This document shows, one piece after another, positions 45,265-55,547 of a stretch of 64,000 nucleotides of DNA. This stretch comes from Coprococcus ammoniilyticus (GTDB lineage Bacteria; Bacillota; Clostridia; Lachnospirales; Lachnospiraceae): positions 266,423 through 330,422 of the forward strand of contig NZ_JAOQJS010000006.1 in assembly GCF_025567345.1 (NCBI RefSeq). The letters are read 5' to 3'. Position numbers and translations under genes: made by a program. Position 1 is the first letter of the stretch, and every line of letters starts with the position of its first letter. The notes beneath the pieces are model-generated. The model had not been told where the DNA came from. It saw only the letters and a program-made list of their open reading frames with translations, and did not search any database.

Positions 45265-45605
45265 GATAAATGTTAATTCTATACCTGTATATACGGCTCC
45301 ATAACCCTAAATTCCAACATATCATCAGATCGATATGCTTATATAAATTATACCATATACATATGCACATCCGGTACTGAAAAAGTATCGTCAAAATGAC
45401 GAAAAAATCAAGAAAATAGGCGGCTTGCGGCTATATCTGGCAGATTATACATTCTATCAAAATCTCCCTTATAAAGTCCGTTGACGACCTGCGATAGATA
45501 ATCCAAAGTAGTAAGCCGAAAGTATTAATAAATATCCCGTTACATATCAGCCTGCCTGAGATAAATGTTGAGATTGGATGATGGGTAGATGCGTTCAAAT
45601 ACAGT
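45265..45605. other. AT-rich intergenic segment without recognisable gene
   Basis: No open frame with a ribosome binding site, promoter pair or repeat is evident between the two hairpin elements. Confidence 0.5.
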
Positions 45606-45821
45606 CCTTGCTTATGGTGTTTGTATCGACCAAGGCATAGCATGATATGACATTAGCGAGGCTTTCGTAATAGAATGCATATTGTCAGTAAATACGAGTG
45701 CCTGTTTGAGCCGAAGGCGAGTTGGCACAGGAGTATTTACGAATTAGACATATGCATTCTATAGAAAACGGAGCGAGTCATATGTGCTATGTCGGGGGCG
45801 ATACAAACACCATAAGCAAGG
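45606..45821. repeat. Long-hairpin intergenic element, copy 6
   Basis: The outer arm CCTTGCTTATGGTGTTTGTA is perfectly inverted at the right end. The core again contains TGAGCCGAAGGCGAGTTGGC with flanking GTAAATAC and GTATTTAC, very close to copy 2. It lies directly downstream of the truncated LysR gene. Confidence 0.85.
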
Positions 45822-45834
45822 TTACGCTATCACA

Positions 45835-46457
45835 TCACCCCTCCATCAGCCGGATAAGCTCCTTTGCGGCATTTGACAGATAATGCCCGTTCATATAGCC
45901 GATGCCAAGTGTATAGCTGGCGCTTGGATAGTTAAGCTGGATCGCATTGAGGTTGTCAGTCAGCTTCCGGTCAGACAGAAAATTGCCGGGATAAACCGTG
46001 CATCCATAGTGGTTGATACACAGATTATATAAGGTTTCCAGATTGTTGGATTCCACACCAACCTTGACAGCCATTTTTTCAGACTGGAAGATGCTGTTCA
46101 TGGCACTTCGGATCGTATTGCCGGTTTTATTGAGAAGAAAATTGCAAGGTTCCAGAACCTGGATCCTTCCGGTGCTGATCAGGATGCTCTTGACGTGACT
46201 GAAGTCCGGTCCGAAACAATTTTTTAGATATTCATCCGTAACCAGCAGGTACAGATGATCTTCCCCTAAGGTATAGTATGCAATATCATCGGCAAACGGA
46301 AGCTGTTCTAACATCAGGTCGATATCCCCCTTTACCAACATGTTCTGCAGCTCGATCGAATTATCTTCGATAACCTGGATGTTGATATCTGGGTAGTCGG
46401 TCTGGAACTTCGTTAAGATTGTTGGAAGCAGAAGCGCAACCCGGTTAAACCGCAGCG
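45835..46457 (-). pseudogene. LysR family regulator, 5'-truncated remnant
   Basis: Only the C-terminal effector-binding domain remains: PTILTKFQTDYPDINIQV then KGDIDLMLEQLPF, and TLYNLCINHYGCTVYPG. The N-terminal winged helix that every functional LysR protein needs is missing. The frame runs into a truncated acetolactate synthase on the opposite strand at about 46450. A regulator divergent from an acetolactate synthase is the usual AlsR-AlsS arrangement, so one deletion apparently removed both 5' ends. Starting at an internal ATG (46341) would still give no DNA-binding domain. Confidence 0.8.
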
Positions 46458-46847
46458 AAGATGTTATATCCGGAAAGAAAGGTACTTGCTGTTACAGGTG
46501 ATGGTGGTTTCATGATGAATTGTCAGGAGATTGAAACAGCTGTTCGGATGAATGTTCCGATCGTCGTTCTGGTCATGCGGGATGACAGCTATGGTTTGAT
46601 CAAATGGAAACAGGATGACCGATTTGGCGATCACTGTTTTGTAGATTTTACAAATCCAGATTTTGCAAAAATGGCAGAGAGTATGCATGCAGTTGGACTT
46701 CGTGTAGATAAAACAGAAGATTTGAAGGATGTTCTGGAACAGGCATTTGCATCTGGTAAAGTCTGTATCATTGACTGCCCGGTTGACTATGCAGAGAATA
46801 CAAAACTGACGGAACACTTAAAACAGATGATTGCAGAATTGGAATGA
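46452..46847 (+). pseudogene. Acetolactate synthase-type ThDP enzyme, 5'-truncated remnant
   Basis: The remnant encodes the C-terminal ThDP-binding domain only: AAKMLYPERKVLAVTGDGGF with the GDGx metal motif, then ETAVRMNVPIVVLVMRDDSY. About three quarters of a normal protein of about 550 aa is missing and an in-frame stop lies just upstream (46446). It begins exactly where the LysR remnant on the other strand ends, marking a deletion junction. Not expected to be active. Confidence 0.8.
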
Positions 46848-47020
46848 TAAATGTATGAAATGCGCGAAGCACATCATGCAGCTATTTAGAAATAAAAAAT
46901 CTCATAGTATCCTCTTACCATCTATGATAAAATAGAACCAGTATAAAAGGTACGGAATACAGTATAAAACAAGAGGGTGCGCAGACTGGATGCACAGCAG
47001 ATTGATACAGGGGTGATGCT

Positions 47021-49240
47021 ATGAGAAGATATAGGAAACTGAAAATATTTGTGGCAGGGCTTGCCATGATCGCAGCGGCGGCAACGGGCGGCGGAACCGT
47101 ATTTGCAGCGGGAACAACAATGGCAGAGATAACAACAGATAAAACGCACGATACTCTGTCAGGAACGGAAGAACAGACAGAGGAAGAAGCGGATACATCT
47201 ACACAGGTTGAAGATCGACAAGAAGAAACAGATAAAGATGAGATCTTGGCTGCGGAGCCGGAAGAGAATTCGTATGGCTGGGAAGAAATCCTGGGTGACG
47301 TAAATGCGGTCACGATGGGAAATGGAATATCCGCCTATAACCTTCGGGAAGACAGGACAGCAACGGACCGGTATTATGATCAGTTGGATGATGTGTCAAA
47401 AGAAATATATAATATCTTATATGATGCCTATAAAGATGGCTCTACAACGAGTACGATCACGTTGAATTATTCCAGCGTTTGGAAGGATCAGAAGATTACG
47501 ATCACATCGGATAATAAGATGGTCATGCCGGATACCTTTCATCCACAGGTGCTGAGCTGGGAACGTGACATGCTGACTCCGGCATTTCTTGCTCTGATCT
47601 ATGACCATCCGGAGCTTAGCTGGCTGTCGGGTGCAACCTATTATATGTCATACAAAATAAATGGAATTTCATATTATTCGTCTGAGCTGGATGAGAATAA
47701 CAGTATGGTAAAGGATGTAACAGTTCCATGTATTACGACCTATATCAAAGAACCGTCGGTTGATGCTACAAAGGCGGAGATGGATACGATCGTGTCGGAA
47801 GCAACGGAATCGATCAATAAGAAGCTCGCGGGAAGTACATTCAGATATCAGACCATAAAAGAGATTCATGATTATATCTGTAACAGTACATCCTATGCAA
47901 AATCTAATACGACAAGCAGTGAATATCAATCGGCTTACAGTGCATTTCGTGACGCGAATGGTGATGGAACGGTGGAGACGGTCTGTGCAGGATATTCCAG
48001 AGGCTTTAAGCTGTTGTGCGACGCATATGGAATACCATGTGTGCTTGTGACCGGAGTGACAGATACCGGTGGAGCCCATATGTGGGATCTGGTTCAGATG
48101 GAGGACGGTATCTGGTATGGAGTAGATGCGACCTGGGATGACCAGACCGGCCGGACCTATTATGATTTCTTTTTGGTTGGATATGCAACGAAGCCGGATC
48201 ATTTTGCAAAGACCGATTTCGGAAGCTGTCATATAGCAGAAGGCGCCTGGGATGCAAATGGCGCATATGAATTCGTCTATCCGGAACTGAGTACAGACCT
48301 GTATCATGAAGATCAGGATGGAGATGGAATCTGTGATCTGTGTAATGCAATGTTAGATGGTATGAGCGCATCACTTGCCGGATATTCGCTCCGGCTGGAG
48401 GAGGAGACGGGAATCTGCTTTTATCTGCGGTTTACAAATACAGTTTTAAATGACAGCGGCGCATATATGGAATTTACGATGCCGGATGGAAGCACAACGC
48501 AACAGAAGGTGACGGATGCAGAGAAGCAGACAGTAAATGGAAAACAGTATTATGTATTTACCTGTTACGTGGCAGCAAAGGAGATGGCGGATGATATCCG
48601 GGCACAGGTATTTCTGTCCGATGGAACTGCCTGCGGAACAATATATCGGTATTCGGTTCAGGATTATGCGGGATATATGTTAGGCCGGAGCAGTACCTAT
48701 ACAGCAGAACTTCCGGTCGTGAAGGCAATGCTGAATTACGGAACTGCCGCACAGGAATTGTTTGGTTATCATACCGGTGATCTGGCAAATGCAATTCTGC
48801 CGGAGACGGAACGTCAGATAGGAAGCATGGATCTGACTGCACTTGCATCCTATCAGTCCGTGCAGACAGGAAATATGCCGGATGGAATTTCCTATTATGG
48901 AAGCTCCTTGGTGCTACGTTCAGGAACACTGATCCGTCATTATTTTACAAAAGCAGGTGATGTGGAGCTGAGTGATATAACATTTACCTTAAATGGAAAT
49001 GCAGTAACTCCGGTATCCATCGGATCCAATATGTTTTATATAGAAATTCCTGCCGTGCATATTCAGAACATTACACAGATGAATACATTGGCAGCAGGAG
49101 AGAGTGGAGCGATAACATATGGTGTTTTAAGTTATGCGTATACGGTGTTGTCGGCTCAGACATATGGAAGTACACTGGAACAGGTTATGAAAGCTATGGT
49201 TATATATCAGCAGACAGCACAGACCTATCTTGCCAGATGA
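47021..49240 (+). CDS. Secreted transglutaminase-like (cysteine protease fold) protein
   Basis: The 739-aa protein has a signal peptide (residues 1-30, ending TVFAAG). An acidic Glu/Thr-rich linker follows (about 35-90), then a helical region and a transglutaminase-like core with the triad Cys321 in VCAGYSRGF, His352 in GGAHMWDLV and Asp368 in VDATWDD. The segment DQDGDGICDLC after the core looks like a calcium-binding dockerin-like loop. The C-terminal 280 aa are beta-rich and unassigned. It is probably a surface peptidase or cross-linking enzyme. GGGGTGATGCT precedes the ATG. Confidence 0.82.
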   Translation: MRRYRKLKIFVAGLAMIAAAATGGGTVFAAGTTMAEITTDKTHDTLSGTEEQTEEEADTSTQVEDRQEETDKDEILAAEPEENSYGWEEILGDVNAVTMGNGISAYNLREDRTATDRYYDQLDDVSKEIYNILYDAYKDGSTTSTITLNYSSVWKDQKITITSDNKMVMPDTFHPQVLSWERDMLTPAFLALIYDHPELSWLSGATYYMSYKINGISYYSSELDENNSMVKDVTVPCITTYIKEPSVDATKAEMDTIVSEATESINKKLAGSTFRYQTIKEIHDYICNSTSYAKSNTTSSEYQSAYSAFRDANGDGTVETVCAGYSRGFKLLCDAYGIPCVLVTGVTDTGGAHMWDLVQMEDGIWYGVDATWDDQTGRTYYDFFLVGYATKPDHFAKTDFGSCHIAEGAWDANGAYEFVYPELSTDLYHEDQDGDGICDLCNAMLDGMSASLAGYSLRLEEETGICFYLRFTNTVLNDSGAYMEFTMPDGSTTQQKVTDAEKQTVNGKQYYVFTCYVAAKEMADDIRAQVFLSDGTACGTIYRYSVQDYAGYMLGRSSTYTAELPVVKAMLNYGTAAQELFGYHTGDLANAILPETERQIGSMDLTALASYQSVQTGNMPDGISYYGSSLVLRSGTLIRHYFTKAGDVELSDITFTLNGNAVTPVSIGSNMFYIEIPAVHIQNITQMNTLAAGESGAITYGVLSYAYTVLSAQTYGSTLEQVMKAMVIYQQTAQTYLAR

Positions 49241-49320
49241 CACATGCTTGTTCAGAATATAAACGAGGGCAAAGAACCGACAAAATAAAAAGAATCAAAA
49301 AATAGAAATAAAGACGAATT

Positions 49321-49370
49321 AAAACAGGAGACTGTATACAAGCATGAGTTGTACACGGTCTCCTGTGTTT
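49321..49370 (+). terminator. Terminator after the transglutaminase-like gene
   Basis: AAACAGGAGAC pairs with GTCTCCTGTGTTT and the stem continues into TGTATACAA/TTGTACAC. Confidence 0.75.
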
Positions 49371-49396
49371 CTATCCGATAAAATCCGGATCATTAT

Positions 49397-51118
49397 TTAT
49401 TTTTTACGAGCCTGTACCATATATTCTTTGAAAGAGGCACGCAGGCTTCGCTCGATATTCGGAATAATATGTCCGTTTTCATTATTTTGCCATACCGCCT
49501 GCAGGAAGAATGAATTTCCGGTCAGGAAACGATTCCTTGTAAAGGCATCCGTCTGTTCCTGATCCTGAAAACGACATAATTCGATATCATCATGATATAG
49601 AATCTCGGCTGCGGTGTGGAACTGTCCGTCCGTACAGTACCATTTGTAGATACCGTGAAAAGTTGTACGGCAATACCATCCAAGGAAGGTAAAGCCTTTA
49701 TAACGGAATGGATTCTTTGCCAGTTTTACAACTGCGTTGCCGTCATAGTTCTCATTTGGACGAAATTCAATCGATTTTTCCCGGATCGATTTGTTCAATC
49801 CAAAAGTAAATAACCGACAGACAAGATTTTTATTCTTAGCAGAGGAAGCATAGATCAGGTTAAATGGTTCCTTCTTAAAATGCGTATCTGCCAGATTGTA
49901 TTTCTTTTCAACAGAATGGATCGCATTCAGTATGAAATCACCGGAGGCTTTTCGTTTTTCCTCCAGAAGCTGACCAACTTTGCTATAATCGATCGGTTTT
50001 GCTGATTTTGTACTGTCATAGGTTTTTGTAAAACGGCGATCCTCTAAATCAAAGGTTTTTAAGATTGTATCAACCTTATCGCCATGTCTTGCACCAACAT
50101 AAAACTGCTTTTCAAATAAGATCGAGAATGCACAGGCATGGAATGAATTTGTAAAGATGTATTCTGCCTGTTCTATATATCCAAGCCATTCATCCGGACC
50201 AACATTATAGATGACTTTGTAATCGCCTTCTTTTGGCAGATGGACATTGCTTTCATAGGAGGACAGAATGATAAGTTCCAGACCTTTTTCCTTTGCAAAT
50301 GCCAGAGCCTTCTGGATGGAGTCGATCGCACGCTCCATTACAGCGTAGAGCAGGACATATTTGCGTTCCTGATTTCTGGGCGGGAGCGCAATATCGTGCC
50401 AGAATTTTTTATCCTTTAAAAATACAGGATCCAGTACAACCGGAACATCTTTCCCCGTCAGTTCATGAATGTGTTCGGCAAAGCTTGACTCTCTCGCAGC
50501 GATTGCCTCGAATGGCGTTGTATATTCGATAAATTCTTTTTCCTGTTCTTTTGTCCAGCCGTTAAAGACACCACGACTGACAGCATATCCGATCTTTGGA
50601 GCGTTTTTCATAGGCTCGGCAGCCAGAAAAAATCCACGGTCAAAGCCTTTATCCGGATTGTACTGCCAGATAACATCCGTAGCACAGATGTAGCAGTCAA
50701 AATCCAGTTTCTGATCATCCAGATCGTCATGGTGATAGGTTTCTTTGGTGCGGATATAATGAGCATTGATAAAGTTCTCAAATTTCTGATACCGCTTTGG
50801 CCATATCGTGTACAACTTGGCAAATTTATTGATCGTAAGTATTTTCAGGTTATGCTTATGTGTCCAGACCTTTTGTTCATCTTTTGTAAGGCCTTCCGGC
50901 ATTATTTCTGTCAGAGCTTTGTTGTAGCCATGTTGCAGATAAAAATGCAGAGGATAGACCGGATCGTATTCTTTGTTATTGTAGATAGGCATATAGTCAA
51001 TGACTGTACTTTCGATGCCATGATCTGATAAAAATTGCTGGAAAGCATATGTGTGTAAAGGACACGCAAAATTAAGTGCTTTCGTATGTGTATTTATTGA
51101 AATAATCCCTATCTTCAA
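49397..51118 (-). CDS. Polysaccharide pyruvyl transferase family protein
   Basis: The 573-aa protein has the PS_pyruv_trans fold (about 1-370): GIISINTHTKALNFACPLHTYAF at the start, ICATDVIWQYNPD, and NSFHACAFSILFEKQFYVG near 320. The C-terminal part (about 430-573) is separate and contains KGFTFLGWYC, like the GxTFxGWY core of InlB/Listeria-Bacteroides repeats. The family transfers pyruvate ketals to cell-surface sugars. It is not inside a visible capsule cluster. It has no signal peptide, which fits a cytoplasmic transferase. Confidence 0.8.
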   Translation of the reverse strand: MKIGIISINTHTKALNFACPLHTYAFQQFLSDHGIESTVIDYMPIYNNKEYDPVYPLHFYLQHGYNKALTEIMPEGLTKDEQKVWTHKHNLKILTINKFAKLYTIWPKRYQKFENFINAHYIRTKETYHHDDLDDQKLDFDCYICATDVIWQYNPDKGFDRGFFLAAEPMKNAPKIGYAVSRGVFNGWTKEQEKEFIEYTTPFEAIAARESSFAEHIHELTGKDVPVVLDPVFLKDKKFWHDIALPPRNQERKYVLLYAVMERAIDSIQKALAFAKEKGLELIILSSYESNVHLPKEGDYKVIYNVGPDEWLGYIEQAEYIFTNSFHACAFSILFEKQFYVGARHGDKVDTILKTFDLEDRRFTKTYDSTKSAKPIDYSKVGQLLEEKRKASGDFILNAIHSVEKKYNLADTHFKKEPFNLIYASSAKNKNLVCRLFTFGLNKSIREKSIEFRPNENYDGNAVVKLAKNPFRYKGFTFLGWYCRTTFHGIYKWYCTDGQFHTAAEILYHDDIELCRFQDQEQTDAFTRNRFLTGNSFFLQAVWQNNENGHIIPNIERSLRASFKEYMVQARKK

Positions 51119-51251
51119 AACGATAGTTCCTCCCTGAACTTTACATATAATTTATAAACCTTAACAGGCCACATATAGTTTTATTTTATCTTATAATTAT
51201 ATATAAATCAAGCGCAAAAGACAGAATCAGACATTTGTCGTGGGAAATCGA

Positions 51252-53399
51252 TCAGTTAATTCCTTTCATTGTAAGCTGGATCCGTTTCTTGGCAAGATCC
51301 ACGCTCATAACCTTAACCGTTACGATGTCACCGACGCTGACGACATCCAATGGATGCTTGATGAATTTATCGGACATCTGGGAGATATGCACCAGACCAT
51401 CCTGATGAACACCGATATCGACAAATGCACCAAAATCGATTACATTGCGGACGGTTCCCTTTAAGATCATGCCTTCCTTCAGATCCTTCATTTCAAGGAT
51501 ATCACCACGCAGGATCGGCTGTGGCATTTCGCTTCTAGGATCTCTGGCTGGTTTTTCCAGTTCTTTTACAAGGTCGGTGACGGTTACTGTTCCGACACCC
51601 AGTTTCTTTGCGAGTGCTTTGATATCACCGGCTGCTTTTGTAATGCCCTTTAACTGACCGGATGCAAGATCATCCATGGAATAACCGAGATGCTGGATCA
51701 GTGTTTCAGTAACCTCATAGCTTTCCGGGTGGACAGAGGTTGCGTCCAGTGGATTTGTACCACCAGTGATCCTCATAAATCCGGCACACTGTTCAAATGC
51801 TTTCGGGCCAAGTTTAGCAACCTTTAACAGTTCTTTTCTGTTCTTAAAACGGCCATTTGCTTCTCTGTATTCTACGATATTTTTTGCCAGGGTTTTGTTG
51901 ATACCGGAAATATGTTCCATCAGAGGAGCGGAAGCGGTATTTAGATCGACACCGACCTGGTTTACGGAATCTTCTACAACAGCGTTTAATGCTTCTGTCA
52001 GCTTCTTTTGATTCATATCGTGCTGATACTGACCGACACCGATCGCTTTTGGATCGATCTTGACCAGCTCGGCAAGCGGATCCTGAAGTCTTCTTGCGAT
52101 TGAAGCAGCACTACGCTGGCCTACATCAAAGTTCGGGAATTCTTCTGTTGCAAGTTTACTTGCAGAGTAGACGGATGCGCCGGCTTCGTTTACGATCACA
52201 TATTGAATCTTTGTATCCAGCTCATGGATAAGATCTGCAATGATCGCTTCGGATTCACGGGAAGCAGTACCGTTTCCAACTGAGATAAGGGAAATATGAT
52301 ATTTCTTGATCAGATCTTTTAAGATCTTCTTGGATTCTTCCACTTTGTTCTGAGGGGCAGTTGGGTAAATAACCTTAGTGGCGAGCACCTTTCCGGTTGC
52401 ATCAACGACTGCCAGCTTACATCCGGTACGGAAAGCAGGATCCCAGCCGAGAACCACATGACCATTGATCGGTGGCTGCATTAAAAGCTGCTTTAAGTTG
52501 CTGCCAAATACCTTGATCGCGCCATCTTCAGCAGCTTCTGTCAGACTGCTTCGAATATCGCGCTCAATAGAAGGTGCGATCAGACGTTCATAACTGTCAG
52601 TTATAGTGTTCCTTAAAATGTCATTTGTATTTGGATTGTCGCGTACGATCACCTGACGGATCAGATAACCGGTGATCTCATCAACCGGTGCTTCAATCTT
52701 AACAGAGAGAAATTTTTCCTTTTCTCCACGGTTGATCGCAAGTGTACGGTATCCGGTCATTTTGCGTACGGGTGTGCTGAAATCATAATACATTTCATAT
52801 ACGGATTCTGCTTCCGGATCCTTGGCAGTTGTCATTAAAATACCCTTGTCCATTGTAAGGCTTCGGATTTCTGTACGATATTCAGCATTATCTGAAATAG
52901 ATTCTGCAATAATGTCCATAGCTCCGGCGATGGCTTCTTCTGCAGAGTGGACTTCTTTCTCCTCGGATACATAAGCCAGTGCTTCCTCCAGAATCGGCTT
53001 ATTTGTCATCTGAAGGGAGATGATGTTGGCAAGTCCGGTAAGACCTTTGCTCTGTGCGATTGTCGCACGCGTTTTTCTCTTTGGTTTATAAGGACGATAC
53101 AGATCTTCCACTGCAACGAGTGTTTCAGCAGCCAGAATTGATTTCTTTAGTTCATCGGTCAGCATGCCCTGTTCTTCGATCGAAGCGATGACCTTTTCCT
53201 TCCGGTCTTCCAGTCCTCTGAGATAAGTGAGCCGTTCATCCAGAGTACGAAGCTGTTCATCGTTTAAAGAACCGGTAGCTTCCTTTCTGTATCTTGCAAT
53301 AAAAGGGATCGTGCATCCCTCATCTATCAATTTAACGGCAGCAGCTACCTGCTCCTGTCGGCACATAAGTTCCTGACTGATTTTCAAAATAATATCCAT
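51252..53399 (-). CDS. tex: Tex family S1 RNA-binding transcription accessory protein
   Basis: The 715-aa protein has the full Tex order: N-terminal helical region (TIPFIARYRKEATGSLNDEQ), the YqgF-like RNase H fold (GWDPAFRTGCKLAVVDATG), helix-hairpin-helix motifs (NKTLAKNIVEYREANGRF) and a C-terminal S1 domain (LKGTVRNVIDFGAFVDIGVH). Tex binds nucleic acid and is involved in transcription, stress and decay pathways. Normal length; a GAGG site about 10 nt upstream. Monocistronic by context. Confidence 0.95.
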   Translation of the reverse strand: MDIILKISQELMCRQEQVAAAVKLIDEGCTIPFIARYRKEATGSLNDEQLRTLDERLTYLRGLEDRKEKVIASIEEQGMLTDELKKSILAAETLVAVEDLYRPYKPKRKTRATIAQSKGLTGLANIISLQMTNKPILEEALAYVSEEKEVHSAEEAIAGAMDIIAESISDNAEYRTEIRSLTMDKGILMTTAKDPEAESVYEMYYDFSTPVRKMTGYRTLAINRGEKEKFLSVKIEAPVDEITGYLIRQVIVRDNPNTNDILRNTITDSYERLIAPSIERDIRSSLTEAAEDGAIKVFGSNLKQLLMQPPINGHVVLGWDPAFRTGCKLAVVDATGKVLATKVIYPTAPQNKVEESKKILKDLIKKYHISLISVGNGTASRESEAIIADLIHELDTKIQYVIVNEAGASVYSASKLATEEFPNFDVGQRSAASIARRLQDPLAELVKIDPKAIGVGQYQHDMNQKKLTEALNAVVEDSVNQVGVDLNTASAPLMEHISGINKTLAKNIVEYREANGRFKNRKELLKVAKLGPKAFEQCAGFMRITGGTNPLDATSVHPESYEVTETLIQHLGYSMDDLASGQLKGITKAAGDIKALAKKLGVGTVTVTDLVKELEKPARDPRSEMPQPILRGDILEMKDLKEGMILKGTVRNVIDFGAFVDIGVHQDGLVHISQMSDKFIKHPLDVVSVGDIVTVKVMSVDLAKKRIQLTMKGIN

Positions 53400-53820
53400 A
53401 ATCGTGAAACCTCTTTCTTAATTTGTATCATTCACCGTAACAGGCAATGCCATGTATATAATGTGTGTTCTGATGCGGATCTGGTGATACGAGAACAAAC
53501 GAATATAGTGCAATGACATATATATTGTGCGTTCAAGTCCGCTTGTTGCAACCCGCACGGACAGGTTGGAACAATATATAGTTGAATATTACGGGAAAGC
53601 AGAATCTAGTATATGCGAAATTCCGGCAGGATTCAAGCTTGGAGACAGACAAATTATGGAAAAGTATAAGACAGAAAAACGAAGCAGATGAAAAAATGAA
53701 GTATCTATAAAATGACAGATTTGCTGGAAAGATATGGGCGGCTGTGTTATACTGAAATAGATACAAGGTGCGGGTGGACATGTCCGGTTATGTCATATTA
53801 AATACCAGTTAAGGTACAGA
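53400..53820. other. Intergenic region between divergent tex and HD-protein genes
   Basis: I see no gene. A TATACT box near 53748-53753 could be the -10 of the rightward gene, but its -35 is weak. No long inverted repeat of the family found elsewhere is present. Confidence 0.4.
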
Positions 53821-54489
53821 ATGGAGCAGAACATGCAGGGTTTTACAAATACAGCAGACAGGAATGGAACAATTTCTTATATAGAAGAATGTGGCTGTCA
53901 GACAGAAGCAGCAGAAGCAGATTGCGTGAAGACTGCAATGGCATTTGCCAGGCAATGTCATCAGGGGCAGACACGTCTTGGAAGAGATGGCAAAGTGCCG
54001 TATTATGATGAACATATTCTTGGCGTTTACCATATATTAAAGGACGAATGCCATGTAGAGGATGAAACTGTACTTGTAGTTGCGTTATTGCATGATACGG
54101 TAGAAGATACGGACTGTACATTTGAAGATATTGAAAAGATCTTTGGTACGGATATCAGGGATCATGTATATTTATTAAGTAAACTTGAAGGAGAGACCTT
54201 CTCTGACTATTCAAAACGTCTATTTGACCACGCCCCGGCACAGGTGGTCATGATCAAACTTGCAGACAGACTGCATAATCTAAGAACTATCCTTTTTGTA
54301 TCCAATCGCAAATGGATCCAGAGAAAAGTAAATCAGACTTATACCGATATCCTTGATCGGTTAGAACGGGTAAAAGACAATCTGGGAGAGAACTATGCTT
54401 CCGAGATATCTATGTTAAAAGATAAAATTATCGAACAACTTGCTGTTGTTCAGGCAGAACTGGACAAGAAGCGGGAGACAATTCAATAA
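53821..54489 (+). CDS. HD domain phosphohydrolase, SpoT/MESH1-like
   Basis: The 222-aa protein has an HD domain of the (p)ppGpp hydrolase type: ARQCHQGQTR, the HD pair in LLHDTVEDTDCTFEDIE near residue 91, and IKLADRLHNLRT. It lacks the synthetase, TGS and ACT domains of RelA/SpoT, so it is a small alarmone-hydrolase-like enzyme at most. The charged coiled-coil tail is extra. AAGG lies 7 nt before the ATG. The substrate is inferred from the family only. Confidence 0.82.
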   Translation: MEQNMQGFTNTADRNGTISYIEECGCQTEAAEADCVKTAMAFARQCHQGQTRLGRDGKVPYYDEHILGVYHILKDECHVEDETVLVVALLHDTVEDTDCTFEDIEKIFGTDIRDHVYLLSKLEGETFSDYSKRLFDHAPAQVVMIKLADRLHNLRTILFVSNRKWIQRKVNQTYTDILDRLERVKDNLGENYASEISMLKDKIIEQLAVVQAELDKKRETIQ

Positions 54490-54576
54490 TACCGATTTCT
54501 CCATCCGTCGGACTTTCGAAATCGTACAGCTATTCGCATTCCGGGCTATTCGCCCTTCTTGCTCATATCTGTTTAT

Positions 54577-54635
54577 CTGCCAAATAAATAAGCAACGTTG
54601 TCTTTATACAGACACGTTGCTTATTTGCTTGGCAG
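54577..54635. terminator. Bidirectional terminator between HD gene and ung
   Basis: CTGCCAAATAAATAAGCAAC pairs over 22 bp with GTTGCTTATTTGCTTGGCAG. Confidence 0.75.
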
Positions 54636-54643
54636 ATTTATTG

Positions 54644-55318
54644 TCATATGTTTTCAATCTGCCAGTCGATCGGTTCAACACCGTGCTCGGTCAGGAAGTT
54701 GTTCGTTTTGCTGAAAGGCTTGCTTCCCCAGAAACCACGATAGACAGATAACGGACTTGGATGCGGAGCTTTTAAGATCAGATGATTCGGATTGTTTAAC
54801 ATCGAAGCTTTTTTTTGTGCATACGATCCCCATAAGATGAATACGATCGGACGATCCTGGCGGTTTAAGATCTCCATACAGGCGTCTGTAAATTGTTCCC
54901 AACCATGTCCCTGATGGGAATTTGCCTGATGCGCCCGGACGGTCAGAACAGCATTTAACATCAGGACACCCTGCTCTGCCCATTTGACAAGATAACCATT
55001 ATTGGGTATATAGCAGCCAAGGTCATCGTGAAGCTCCTGATAGATATTAGCAAGAGAAGGCGGGATGTCGACACCCGGCTTTACGCTGAAGCTCAGACCA
55101 TGCGCCTGCCCTACGTTGTGGTAAGGATCCTGACCGATGATAACACATTTGACCTTTGATAATGGTGTCAGATGGAACGCATTGAATATATCATCGGCAG
55201 GAGGAAAGATCTCTCTTGTGGCATATTCATGTCCAACAAAATTAAACAGTTCTTTATAATATTCTTTTTTATATTCGGGCTTCAGTTCCGCAGCCCAATC
55301 ATTTGAAATAGCTGGCAT
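54644..55318 (-). CDS. ung: Uracil-DNA glycosylase
   Basis: The 224-aa protein has the family 1 UDG motifs: GQDPYHNVGQAHGLSFSV with catalytic Asp64, LLNAVLTV, and HPSPLSVYRGF near His187. It removes uracil from DNA for base excision repair. Standard length. It faces the HD gene across a shared terminator. Confidence 0.97.
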   Translation of the reverse strand: MPAISNDWAAELKPEYKKEYYKELFNFVGHEYATREIFPPADDIFNAFHLTPLSKVKCVIIGQDPYHNVGQAHGLSFSVKPGVDIPPSLANIYQELHDDLGCYIPNNGYLVKWAEQGVLMLNAVLTVRAHQANSHQGHGWEQFTDACMEILNRQDRPIVFILWGSYAQKKASMLNNPNHLILKAPHPSPLSVYRGFWGSKPFSKTNNFLTEHGVEPIDWQIENI

Positions 55319-55547
55319 AATTCAGACTCCTTATCTATAGTGTATAGGATACGTTTTTCATTTCGAGACGACATTCTGCATTCTGAAAATAAAAAGAATA
55401 GCATATGTGTTCATTTTTAAAAATAGTGTAACATAAAGAATATTTAATGTAAATTTTAAGGCGTAATTTTACTCTGAAACATTGTCAGGTGAGAGACTTT
55501 GTGGTATCATCTTTTCAAATGAAATTTTTGCAGAAGGGGTGCTGAAA

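Noticed and set aside
46341..46457. LysR gene as a functional short regulator
   Set aside because: The DNA-binding domain is absent and the frame abuts another truncated gene.
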